From NCBI GenBank assembly GCA_963805705.1, contig CAWDVH010000001.1:1798001-1862000 (forward strand): DNA of 64,000 nucleotides, in the 5' to 3' direction. The stretch's first letter is position 1. Each line of letters begins with the position of its first letter. This document shows, piece after piece, positions 34,120 through 43,741 of this stretch. The position numbers and the translations under genes are program-made. The notes below the pieces were generated by a model. That model was not told the origin of the DNA, did not search any database, and was given only the letters and a program-made list of their open reading frames with translations. Source of the stretch: CAWDVH01 sp963805705 (GTDB taxonomy: Bacteria > Actinomycetota > Actinomycetes > Streptosporangiales > Streptosporangiaceae).

Positions 34120-35199
34120 TTATCCAGGTGTGCCGGTGCCGCTGGCTACCGGGTGCCCGGTCGTCGCGTAGGCGGTCCAGGTGGCTACCGGGTCGGTCAG
34201 GACCGACAGTGCGTAGAAGCCCTGGCCGCCGATGTGCAGCACGTGCAGCCGGGTGGTTTTGCCATTGCGCAGCCGCAGCTGGATGTAGGCGATGGCCGGG
34301 CCGGTGATCCCGGCCGCCTCGGTCACCGTCGGGCCGGACATGACCAGGGTGATCGCGCTGGGCGGGTAGGAGACGGTGGGGCGGCACCAGGTGCCGAGGT
34401 AGCCGACGTCGTCCAGCAGGCAGGTTCCCCAGGGCCCGACCTGCACCTGTACCGACCAGTGGGCGTTGTTAAGGCGGAGGTTGTGGCCGGAGGCGACGGT
34501 GGCGGAGGATACCGGGGGGACCGGCGCGCCGGGGCGCAGCCAGGAGACCACCAGGGGGAAGCCGCTGAGGCGGGGGAACGGGATCGCGTAGGCCAGCTCA
34601 CCGTGCGGTGAGTAGGCGGTGAACCGGGCTACGGGCAGGTTCCAGGGCACCACCAGGGCGACGTAGCGGTGCCCGTGCCAGGCCACCGGCCAGAGCCGGT
34701 AGGTGGTCCCGCCGGCCAGCCGCATGGTCAGGTACGCCACGGCCGGGCTGACCGGCCCGGCCAGCAGCCGCCGGGCGCCGGACCCGGACACGTGCCAGGT
34801 GACGGGATCTGAGCCGCCCGGCCGGGTCCCCAGATGGCCGGTGGCCGGCCAGCCCGCCGTGGCGGCCACCGGGTCCGGCCCCCCGGCCAGCCGCACCGTC
34901 CAGGACCTGCCATCGAGTGTCCCGGACCCGGCGACGTCGCCCCGGGCGGCCGGGCCCAGGTGGCTGATCGTCAGCTGCCGGGCCGGCGGCCCTGGCGGGC
35001 CACCGCGCACCGCCGCATACAGCAGGCCAGGGATGGCCACCGCCAAGGCAGCCACTACCGCCACCGCACCGGCACGGGCCGCGCGGCGGCGCCGGCGCCC
35101 CCGGGCCACGATCGCGGCCGTCGGCACCGGCCCACAGGCGACGGCGGCCAGCGCCCGGCCGACCCGCAGGCCCAGGTCCTGCTCGTCACAGGTGCTCAC
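34120..35199 (-). CDS. Membrane protein, probable anti-sigma partner
   Basis: A 359-residue protein with a short cytoplasmic N-terminus (CDEQDLGLRVGRALAAVACG), one transmembrane helix at about 48-68 (AGAVAVVAALAVAIPGLLYA), and a large extracytoplasmic beta-rich region with a two-fold repeated layout. Anti-sigma factors of SigE-like sigmas have this topology, although no zinc-binding HxxxCxxC motif is visible. GTG 35199 overlaps the 3' end of the sigma gene by 14 bases, so the two are coupled. The ectodomain may sense an external signal. Confidence 0.65.
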   Translation of the reverse strand: MSTCDEQDLGLRVGRALAAVACGPVPTAAIVARGRRRRRAARAGAVAVVAALAVAIPGLLYAAVRGGPPGPPARQLTISHLGPAARGDVAGSGTLDGRSWTVRLAGGPDPVAATAGWPATGHLGTRPGGSDPVTWHVSGSGARRLLAGPVSPAVAYLTMRLAGGTTYRLWPVAWHGHRYVALVVPWNLPVARFTAYSPHGELAYAIPFPRLSGFPLVVSWLRPGAPVPPVSSATVASGHNLRLNNAHWSVQVQVGPWGTCLLDDVGYLGTWCRPTVSYPPSAITLVMSGPTVTEAAGITGPAIAYIQLRLRNGKTTRLHVLHIGGQGFYALSVLTDPVATWTAYATTGHPVASGTGTPG

Positions 35200-35698
35200 G
35201 ACTGACCTCCTCATCCAGCGCCGAGCTGGCCCGCAGCCTGGCCAGCGCCCGGGCGGCCTGGCTCTTGACATTGCCCACCGAGCAACCCAGCAGCTCAGCC
35301 ACCTGGGTCTCGGTCATATCCAGCCAGAACCGCAGCACCACCACCGACCGCTGCCCCAGCGGCAGGCTCATCAGCGCGGCCATCAGCGTGACCCGGTCAT
35401 CACAGCCGCCGGCCGCATCCGCCAGGGCCGGCTCGGGCACGGCAGCGGTCAGCTGCTCGGCCACCCGGCGCTTGCGGAACCGGCTATGGTTGGCATTCAC
35501 CATCACCCGCCGCACGTAGGCATCCGGGTTCCCCGCCCGGCGGATCCGCGGCCAGCAGGCGTACGCCCGGGCCAGCGCCGTCTGCGCCAGGTCCTCAGCC
35601 AGCCCCCGATCACCGGTCAGCACGAACCCCAGGCGAAGCAGCTGCAGCCACCGGCTGTGCATGAACTCGCCGAACTCGGCCTCCGCCCTGCGATCCAC
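35186..35698 (-). CDS. SigE-like ECF RNA polymerase sigma factor
   Basis: A 170-residue ECF sigma factor with region 2 (FGEFMHSRWLQLLRLGFVLTG; AEDLAQTALARAYACWPRI) and region 4 (LPLGQRSVVVLRFWLDMTETQVAELLGCSVGNVKSQAARAL helix-turn-helix). The FGEFM start and GNVKSQ recognition helix are typical of the actinobacterial SigE-family group. Start GTG 35698 follows a GGGGGGAGG-like site on the minus strand. The coupled downstream gene encodes its likely membrane-bound regulator. The regulon is unknown. Confidence 0.93.
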   Translation of the reverse strand: MDRRAEAEFGEFMHSRWLQLLRLGFVLTGDRGLAEDLAQTALARAYACWPRIRRAGNPDAYVRRVMVNANHSRFRKRRVAEQLTAAVPEPALADAAGGCDDRVTLMAALMSLPLGQRSVVVLRFWLDMTETQVAELLGCSVGNVKSQAARALARLRASSALDEEVSREHL

Positions 35699-35978
35699 CC
35701 CCGGCCACCTCCCCCCTTGCCCCTAAAGACAACCATCTGCGGCCAAACGGTTGCACTACCCACCGCCGGGCCCATCCCACCGCCCATCCCGGCCACCAGC
35801 CAGGCCAGCGCCATCCCAGCCAACCCAGCAGATCGGCACAGGCCGGCGATCTGGGCGGCGGCCCGCCTGGCCAGCCGTGGAGCACCCCGGGCAAATGCCT
35901 GATGTGCGGGCGCCCGCCGACTTGGACAATGCGGTCCGGGACCTAGGGGAACGGGAGCACATTGTGTTCGGGAATGCC

Positions 35979-38591
35979 ATGATTCGAAAGCACGGGCACG
36001 CACTGGCCCGCGGCACATCTCGCGGCCCGCGCGCATCTGGGCCGGCCTGGCCGCCTCCGCTTCACGTGGCCGCGATCGCTCTGGCGGGCGGCTCATTGCT
36101 GGCCGCGAGCGCGTCGGCTACGCCTGCGCTGGCCAGTACGCCAGCGCCCTTGCTGGTGACCACGACGTCGCCTCTGACGGCTACCGCTGGCTCGGCCTAT
36201 GTGGCCAAGCTCGATGCTACCGGCGGCGTTAAGCCCTACTCCTGGTCGCTCGCGGGCGGGACATCGCTGCCAGCAGGGCTGGTGCTGCACGCCTCGACCG
36301 GTCAGATCACCGGCAAGCCCGCTAGGTCCCGCGGGCACCGTCCGACTTCATCGCCGAGGTGACTGACTCGGAGAGTTCGCCTGCCTCGAGCCACCGCACT
36401 CGAGTCCATCACGGTGATAGTGAATCCGCTCACGGTGACGACCGTGGCGCTGCCGGCCGCGACAGCGGGCGTTGCGTATTCGGCGACCCTGGCGGCCACG
36501 GGTGGTGTCGCTCCCTACAGCTGGTCGATCCCGGTGGGATCGCTGCCTGCCGGGCTCAAGCTGCACGCGGCAACGGGGGTGATCTCAGGTACGCCTACAG
36601 CCGGCGGTAACTTCACCTTCACCGCAGAAGTAACTGACTCTGAGGCTACGGCCCAATCTGCTAGCGCCTCCGAATCCATCACGGTAGGCGTGGCGGGACT
36701 TGTCGTGAGCACCGGCAGCACATTGCCGACAGCTGCTAGCGGCGTGCCGTACTCGGTGAAGCTCGGCGCGGCGGGCGGCATCAACCCGTACCAGTGGTCG
36801 CTGAGCTCGGGGTCCCTTCCTGCCGGGCTGAAACTAGCAAGGCCACGGGCGTGATATCGGGCACCACGACCGCGACCGGCCTGGAGAGCTTCACTGTGCA
36901 GGTCACCGACGCCGAGGTTCCGGGCGTATCGGCAACGGAGAACGTGTCGCTGTACGTGGTCACTCCCATGGTGGTGCCTGGCAACTTGCCAGGGGCTAGT
37001 CTCAGCCAGCCGTATGACACATCGCTGCAGCCCGCTGGCGGGCTCGGTCCATACAGCTATGCGATCACCGCTGGATCGCTGCCACCAGGGCTGACTCTGC
37101 AGCCCGACGGCGAGATCACTGGTCAGGCGTCTGCGGACGGCACTTCCTCTTTCACCGTCTCGGTGACCGACTCAGAGAACCCTCCGGCCACGGTCACGCA
37201 GGCCGAATCCATCACCGTCACGCAGCCCATCATCTATGTGGCGACCGATGGCTCCGACAGCAACGCGGGCACTCAGATGGCGCCGTTGCAGACGATTGGA
37301 GCCGCGCTCACACTGGCTGGTGCGTTCACCAACCCGGTCATCGACGTGGGAGGCGGTAGCTACAACGAGGGCTCAGGAATCTCGCTGATAAGCAACGTCA
37401 CCATCAACGGCGGATACAGCGAAAGCGGATGGACCCAGACGTCACCGCAGCCGACAACGATCATCGGGTCGCCGCAAGCGGCTCTGGCTGACGGTGTCAC
37501 CGGTGTCTCGATCAACGACGTGACCCTCGCCCCGGCCGCCCCGGCAGCAGCCGGTGCGAGCGTATACGGGTTGCGCGCTATCAACGGCTCGTCCGTTGCC
37601 TTCGCAGACGTCACCATCGACACACCGAATGCCGCACCGGGTGCAGCTGGCACGAACGGACCTGCCGGTCCTAGCGGGCAAAACGGACAGCCTGGTATTT
37701 CGGGATCTGGCTGTCAGTCAGACCAGCGTCTCGGCTCCGGGTGGTGCAGGTGGCTCAGGTCCAGCAGGTGTGACCACTGGCGGGGTAGGCGGCGCGGGCG
37801 GCGCTCAATTTGGCGGGTAAGTGCGGCGCCACCGGCGGTACCGGTAATCCCGGAGCCGGCCGGAGCGGAGGCTCAGGCGGGCCGGTGGTTCCGCGAGCTT
37901 CTGGGGCTCGGCGCATACGAGCGGCGCCAGCGGTGGCAGCAGCGGCGGCCTTGCCGCGGCTGGTGAGCCTGGCCCGGCAAACCCCTTCAGTCCGGGCTTG
38001 GCTAGTTTGACGTGGGCAGGTCTCCCCGGCAATGGCGGGCGGCAGCGGCGAGAGCGGGAGCGCAGGCGGAGGCGGCGGCGGAGGCGGCGGCGTTGGCTGC
38101 GACAACGCTTCTGCCTCAACACGCTCGGTACTGGCGGCGGCGGAGGAGGCGGCGGTGCGGGCGGTGCGGCTGGCCTTGCTGGCGGAGGCGGCGGCGCAGG
38201 CGGCGGCGCGTTCGGTATCTACCTCTGGGACTCGAGCGTCAGTCTCGTCGCCACGACCATCCAGGTGGGAAACGGCGGGCCGGGCGGCTTCGGCGGAAAC
38301 GGCGGGGCGGGCGGTTCCGGCGGGGGAGGCGGGCCGGGCGGCTTCGGCGGAAACGATGTTGGCGGCCAAGGTGGAGACGGGGGCTTCGGTGCCAATGGCG
38401 GCGCGGGCGGCCCGGGGAGCGGCGGTACCGGCGGCCCGAGCATCGGAATCTTCCGCGGTGGCGGGTCAACTGCATCCGAGGATGGCGCGTCCCTGATTGC
38501 CGTCGGCGCTGGTGGCGCGGGCGGACCCGGTGGCAGCTTCCCGGTCGCGGCCCCTAGCGGCGGGGCGGGGCCCGCGGCCGCGATCTTCTAG
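35979..38591 (+). pseudogene. Secreted Ig-like/beta-helix/glycine-rich surface protein, multiply frameshifted
   Basis: From ATG 35979 the frame encodes a signal peptide (LHVAAIALAGGSLLAASASA) and the first putative Ig domain (KPYSWSLAGGTSLPAGL). Further He_PIG-type Ig repeats follow in other frames: APYSWSIPVGSLPAGLKL near 36510, INPYQWSLSSGSLPAGL near 36780, and GPYSYAITAGSLPPGL near 37050. Then comes a DUF1565-like beta-helix start (IYVATDGSDSNAGTQ, about 37235) and a PE-PGRS-like glycine-rich tail to 38591. At least five frame changes are needed (about 36310-36400, 36840, 37700-37820 and 37950-38110). It is a decayed adhesin-like gene or a region of sequence error. Confidence 0.7.
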
Positions 38592-38776
38592 TCAAGCTCG
38601 CCCGTGAGTGCCAGGGTCGGCGGAGGGTTCAGCTCTGCGCCGGCCCTGGCTTCAGAGCACGAGCCGACCGCCGGTTCAGCCTCGTTCGCGAACAATGGCC
38701 CGGGCTTCAACTCCGCACAGGCACCACCGCGCGAGGGAACGTGAATGACTCCATCGCGGCGAGCGAGCGCCAGGGA

Positions 38777-41239
38777 TCACGATGTCTCAGGCGCCACGTC
38801 GGCCCGGATGGCCCAGGCCACGGCCTCGCTGCGGCCCCGGACGCCGAGCCGCTGGTAGATCGCGACGGTGTGGTGCATGACAGTCTTGGGGGTCATGCCG
38901 AGGCGCCGCGCGATCTCTTTGTTGGTGAAGCCGCCAGAGAGGAGCCCGACGACGTCGAGTTGCCTGGCGGGTGAGCGGCTGGGCTGGTGGCGGGATGGGA
39001 GTTACCGCAGCTTGCGGTGGCTGCGAACCCTGACGTACCGCCACTTGGTGCATGTAGCCTTTGACCTTCGTGATGGCGGATACCCAGTCGAGCCCGGCTC
39101 CGGTGGCCGCGGCGGCATCGAATGCGTCCATCCCGAGCTCTGCCCGGACCCGCTCGATCGCGGTCTCGTACGCTGAGATATGTCCCTGGTCCAGGGCGGC
39201 GTAGAGCTGTTCCTGGGCCGCACGCAGCCGACCGTGGATGCTCGCGGCCAGCTCGAGGTCGCCCGCATGTGCCGCGATCTGCGCTGCGGCAAGCAGCGAG
39301 TAGCCCGCCGGAATGGAGGAAGGATCGCCTCCTGAGAGCTCAAGGCCCTGAGCGCACCAGTCCGCCGCCGCGGCACTGTCACCAGCTGCCAGCGCTTGAA
39401 GGGCGAAGCTGGGCAAGAGCACCGACTGGATCCCGTTCTGGCGAATCGCGCCGGCCATGGCTATGAGTTCGGCTGCGGCGGCAGCGCAGCGCTCGCCGCC
39501 GCAGACTCGGGAATCCAGAGCTGGAGCAGTACGGCGGCATCGAGGATGGCCCGCGTGTCGCCGCCGCGTTTGGCGGTGGCCAGGGCCGAAAGGCTCAGCT
39601 GGAAAGCTTGCTCTTCGTCGCCGGCTGCATACGCGAACCTTGCTGCGTGCAGTTCGAACCGCGTGATCCAGCCCGGGGCGCCCAGCGCCGTGCGAGTGCG
39701 AAGCCTTCGTCAAGGTCTTGCGCCGCCCGCTTGAACTCACGGGTTATGGCGATGACCAGAGATCCTGCAATGCAGGGCATGCAGGATCACCCGTGAGTCG
39801 CCGAGCGGATCGCGCCAGTTCCTCGCCCCGGGTGAGCCGCTCGATGTACTCCGCCTTGCGATCCGGGAGCAGGACGCGCAGTCCCATCAAACCCGACCAG
39901 AGCAGCGCCTCGGCCAGCTGGCCTGACCTGATGTCCTGAGCTTGCGCCAGCCCGATTGCCTGGTCCAGCAGCGCGCTGTGGGCAGCGTGCGATGCGCGGG
40001 CGTTCCAGAACGGTGCCAGCCCGGTCAGCAGGTCAAGAGCGTCCGCTGCGCGCTCCGCGTCCAGGCATGCCTGAAGCGCGATGCGCAGGCAGTCATGTGC
40101 GCCTTCGAGCCAGGACCACCACTCGTCCGGCTCAGGATCGGTCAGGCCCGAGCCCGCGGCGCGGGCGCGCGCGGCCAGCCAGATGAGCCACCGGTCCTCG
40201 ACCGCAGCAAGGTCTCCTGAAGCCTGCAGTTGCTCACTGGCGAAGTCACGGACCGAAGGCGGCAGCTCGAAACGTGTGTAACTATCGGCGGATACTGACG
40301 TGAGCAGGTGCACGTCAACTAGCGAGGACAGCGCGTCGAGAACGTCGGCTGGCTCGGTCGCGGCGAGGGCCTCTGCGTCCTCGATCTCGAAGGCCGCCCC
40401 GGTTACGGAGAGCCGCTGAAGCAGATCCCGCCCGGTGGCAGGCAGCAACCTGTACGTCCAGTCAATCGCGGCTCTGATGTCGTGATGTCGCGCCGGGGAG
40501 TCAGGTTTTGATGCTCGAAGCACGTCTAGGCGTCGCCCGAGGGAGGCGGGCCAGGATCTCCGCGGCCGGCAGGCTGGCGGCGCGGGCCGCGGCAAGCTCG
40601 ATCGCGAGTGGCAGTCCCTCCAGTTCGCGGCACAGCGAGACCACTGCCGCTGCGTTCGCAGGCTCGAGGCAGAACTGGTCGCTGGCCGCTTGGGCGCGAT
40701 CGCAGTAGAGCGCCACGGCAGGCTGGGCCGCAACCTCGCGTAGATCTGCGATGCCCTCGGCGGGAATCGGCAGGGGCGACAGCGGCACAACCCGCTCGGG
40801 CCGGAGCCGGAGCGGCGCCTGGCTCGTCACGATCAGCTGCAACTGGTCGCACGCGTCCAGCAAGTCGGTGAGCACGCCGGCGCCAGCGAGCAGGTGCTCG
40901 AAGTTGTCGAGCACTAGTGCCGTAGGAGGAGCGCCCTGAAGCCGCCGGGCGATCGCGTCGACGGCTGACCGGCCAGGCGGGATGGTGATCTGAAGCTGGT
41001 CGGCGATCTCGGCGGCCACGAGCTGCGGAGCGGGTACCGACGGAGCGAGACCACGGCCACCGACCCCGGCTGGCCGGCGTCGAGAGTCCATGCCACCTCC
41101 AGCGCCAGCCGCGTCTTCCCACCCCGCCGCGCCCGACGATGCTCACCAGCCGGACGGACGGGTCGGCGACCAGCCGCAGGACCGTGGCCAGCTCAGCCTC
41201 GCGGCCGATGAGCGGGGCGGATTGCGCCGAGCGGCGCAA
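38777..41239 (-). pseudogene. LAL/AfsR-like LuxR-family ATPase regulator, multiply frameshifted
   Basis: Minus-strand pieces in different frames together make a STAND regulator. They are a P-loop start (PLIGREAELATVLRLVADPS, IVGRGGVG), an ATPase segment (LVLDNFEHLLAGAGVL, 41091-40501) and a helical/TPR-like middle (to 39744). A further TPR part (39460-39000) and a C-terminal LuxR helix-turn-helix follow (FTNKEIARRLGMTPKTVMHH, about 38940-38860, stop 38777-38779). Frame changes occur near 41120, 40500, 39745, 39480 and 38960. It begins at a TTG or an unclear upstream start. Such regulators activate specialised metabolism or catabolism; this one should be inactive. Confidence 0.75.
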
Positions 41240-41244
41240 TCCGC
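41217..41244. repeat. Perfect 12-bp inverted repeat
   Basis: GCGGATTGCGCC and GGCGCAATCCGC with a 4-base loop (GAGC), at the 5' end of the decayed regulator. It could be an operator or hairpin for that gene. Confidence 0.35.
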
Positions 41245-41700
41245 GGCGCGACTGCTCATTCAGGGCCGACGGATAGCTGTCAAGTTCGGCGATGACCTTG
41301 CCGTTGCCCTGTTCCCGGCGTGCACGTCGCCGCTAACCGCGATCGCCGCGTGGTGCGGATCGCGACAGGCCGCGCCCGATCTGAGCTGCCGCCGATATCG
41401 AGCTGCCCTGGACGTGGTTAGTTGCCTGAAACACTGCCCCCCCGTGACCGTATCTCCGCGCGTCCGCCGTGAGAGCCGCCAAGCTCGCCTTGCCCCGCCA
41501 CCGGCAGAGTACCAGCTCAGGGGCACTTTTGGCGTCCCTGACTCATGTCCGGCATAGGCAGCCAGGCGCGCTCGCCCACACGACGGGCGCCAGGAGCGGC
41601 CAGCGGCATGCCACCCGCTGGCGTACCTGCCCGACGGCGCCGACGGCGGGCGGACGTTGATGTCCCGTCACCGGCCTCGTCACCGGGGGAGCGGGCATGC
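41245..41700. other. Gene-free stretch
   Basis: No convincing coding frame. It lies between the 5' end of the decayed regulator and the 3' end of the NmrA-like gene, and may hold the former's promoter. Confidence 0.35.
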
Positions 41701-42603
41701 TCACAGAGAGTCTGCGCCGCGTGCGCTGTGCAAACAGGTCATCGGCGGCGGGCCTGCGCCCAGTCGTACGAATGGTTCCACGGGGTGTACTCGCTTGTTC
41801 GGATTGGAGATGACCGCCGAGCCCACCCGCTCGGCCAGGAAGTCCTCCCAGGTGACGCGGCCCACGGCCCGGTCCGGGGCCAGGTTCGCGCCGGCTCTGA
41901 CCGCGCGGGCGGCTTGGCCGGGGAGCCGCATCGGCATGATCGGGCGGTGCTTGCCGCGGGCCTTGAGGTATCCGCGGAGCAGGTCGGCCATCGGGTAGAC
42001 GCGGGGTCCGCCCATTTCGGGCACCAGGCCCACCGGGTTGCCCAGCGCGAGTTCGACCAGCCGGGCCGCGACCTCGCCGGCGTCGATCGGCTGGAAGCGG
42101 ACCCCGGCCAAGACGGGAACGAACGGCATCTTGGCCAGCTGTTGGCCCATGATCAGGAACGCGTCGTGGAACTGGGTGGCGCGCAGCGTGGTCCAGGGCA
42201 GGCCGGAGTTGGCCACGACGTGCTCGGCGGCGAGCTTGGCCCCGAAGTATCCGAACATGGCGCGGTCGACCCCGCTGACGACCGGGATCCGGTCGGCGCC
42301 CACGACTGAGATGTACACCAGATGCGATGCCCCCGACTGCGATGCGGCCCGAACCAGGTTCCGCGTCTTGTCCTGGTCGCCCTTGGCGCTGCCGCCGCAG
42401 TGCACGATGATCTCGGTCCCCTTCACCGCGGCGTCGATTCCCTGGTCCCTGGCCAGGTCACCGGTCACGAACTCGATGCCGGCCGTAGCCTCATGGGCGT
42501 GCCGGCTGAGAACTCGCACCTCGTGCCCGGCGTCGCGCAGTAGCGGGACCAGGAGCCGGCCCAGGGTGCCTGTTCCGCCGGTCACCAGCATGGGTGATGC
42601 CAC
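41701..42603 (-). CDS. NmrA-like NAD(P)-binding reductase (atypical SDR)
   Basis: A 300-residue protein with an N-terminal Rossmann fold, MLVTGGTGTLGRLLVPLL (GxxGxxG at 9-15), then LVYISVVGAD and a YFGAKLAAE helix. It belongs to the atypical short-chain dehydrogenase (NmrA/HSCARG) group, in which many members act as redox sensors or quinone reductases. It is divergent from an ECF41 sigma factor with only 82 bases between. ECF41 sigmas are typically linked to and regulate such oxidoreductase/epimerase genes. Start ATG 42603 has GGAGGAACCCGTGGC upstream. Confidence 0.9.
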   Translation of the reverse strand: MASPMLVTGGTGTLGRLLVPLLRDAGHEVRVLSRHAHEATAGIEFVTGDLARDQGIDAAVKGTEIIVHCGGSAKGDQDKTRNLVRAASQSGASHLVYISVVGADRIPVVSGVDRAMFGYFGAKLAAEHVVANSGLPWTTLRATQFHDAFLIMGQQLAKMPFVPVLAGVRFQPIDAGEVAARLVELALGNPVGLVPEMGGPRVYPMADLLRGYLKARGKHRPIMPMRLPGQAARAVRAGANLAPDRAVGRVTWEDFLAERVGSAVISNPNKRVHPVEPFVRLGAGPPPMTCLHSARGADSL

Positions 42604-42622
42604 GGGTTCCTCCGCATGTCTT

Positions 42623-42649
42623 TGTCACATCGACCGCGCTGTGCGGGTC
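42623..42649 (+). promoter_or_regulatory. Candidate ECF41 promoter
   Basis: TGTCACA (42623-42629) is followed after 16 bases by GGTC (42646-42649). The known ECF41 consensus is TGTCACA-N16-CGTC, so only one base differs. It is oriented toward the sigma gene at 42686 and suggests autoregulation. Confidence 0.5.
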
Positions 42650-42685
42650 ACCTCTATGACACTTGGCCACGGACGGATGTGACCG

Positions 42686-43591
42686 ATGGACGAGAACGAG
42701 TGGCTAGCCGACCGATTCGAGGAACACCGGGCCCACTTGAAGGCGGTGGCCTACCGGATGCTGGGCTCCCTCACTGAGGCCGACGATGCGGTTCAGGACG
42801 CCTGGCTGCGGCTGAGCCGATCAGGGCCGGGCGGGGTCGAGAATCTCGGCGGGTGGCTGACCACGATCGTTGCCCGCGTGTGCCTCAACACGTTGCGTTC
42901 TCGCAACGTTCGACATGAGCAGACCTACGGGGTGCACCTGCCTGACCCGGTCATCAGCCTGGTCGGTGCCCCGCAACCAGACGAAGAGGCGCTGCTGGCC
43001 GATTCGGTGGGTCTAGCCCTCCTCGTCGTGCTCGACACCCTGGCCCCGGCCGAGCGGCTGGCGTTCGTGCTTCATGACATGTTCGACTTGCCGTTCGAGG
43101 AAATAGCCCCCATGGTTGGTCGATCGCCCGCGGCGGCCAGGCAACTCGCCAGCAGGGCTCGGCGCCGCGTGAAGGGTGCTGATGTACCGGCGCCGGATCC
43201 CGACCCAACTCGTCAACGAGACGTGGTCAACGCCTTCCTCTCGGCGGCGCGCGGTGGTGATTTCGACGCCCTGGTTGCGCTGCTCGATCCCAACGTCGTG
43301 CTGCGGATCGACGCCGGCGCGAGACGGCCCGCAGCCTCTATGGTGCTCAATGGTCGCGAGGCCGTAGCCAAGCAGGCACTCAGCGGACTCCAGGCCGTCC
43401 TCGCACGCCCGGTAGTCCGCCTCAGGCCCGCGCTGGTGAACGGGACAGCCGGAGTGCTCGCCGCTGCCGGGAGGCAGCAAGTCACCGTCATCGGCTTCAC
43501 CATCGTCGAGGGAAAGATCGTCGAGATCGACGCGATCGCCGATCCCGAACGCGTCCGCAGGATCGCAGCGGCTGTCCTTGCCGACGAGTAG
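42686..43591 (+). CDS. sigJ: ECF41-type RNA polymerase sigma factor (SigJ-like) with SnoaL C-terminus
   Basis: A 301-residue sigma factor, longer than ordinary ECFs. Region 2 is at about 10-75 (HLKAVAYRMLGSLTEADDAVQDAWLRL) and region 4 at about 115-165 (LAPAERLAFVLHDMFDLPFEEIAPMVGRSPAAARQLASRARRR). A SnoaL/NTF2-like domain fills residues 180-295. Its FDALVALLDPNVVL, DAGARRPA and ADPERVRRI correspond to ECF41 extension motifs that modulate activity without a separate anti-sigma. It is divergent from the NmrA-like gene, the classic ECF41 arrangement. ATG 42686 lacks a strong ribosome site. Confidence 0.92.
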   Translation: MDENEWLADRFEEHRAHLKAVAYRMLGSLTEADDAVQDAWLRLSRSGPGGVENLGGWLTTIVARVCLNTLRSRNVRHEQTYGVHLPDPVISLVGAPQPDEEALLADSVGLALLVVLDTLAPAERLAFVLHDMFDLPFEEIAPMVGRSPAAARQLASRARRRVKGADVPAPDPDPTRQRDVVNAFLSAARGGDFDALVALLDPNVVLRIDAGARRPAASMVLNGREAVAKQALSGLQAVLARPVVRLRPALVNGTAGVLAAAGRQQVTVIGFTIVEGKIVEIDAIADPERVRRIAAAVLADE

Positions 43592-43741
43592 ACCACACCA
43601 GCCACAGCAGCCCGATGGCACTCGAGTTCCTGCCTCCGAACTCAGATAGGTCGGTGCAGGAATGGAGGAGCAGCCCTTCAGCCTGCAGTCTTTACTCAGA
43701 CCAGGTGGCGTCTCGATCCAGGGGTTTGGCGAACCGCCGGA

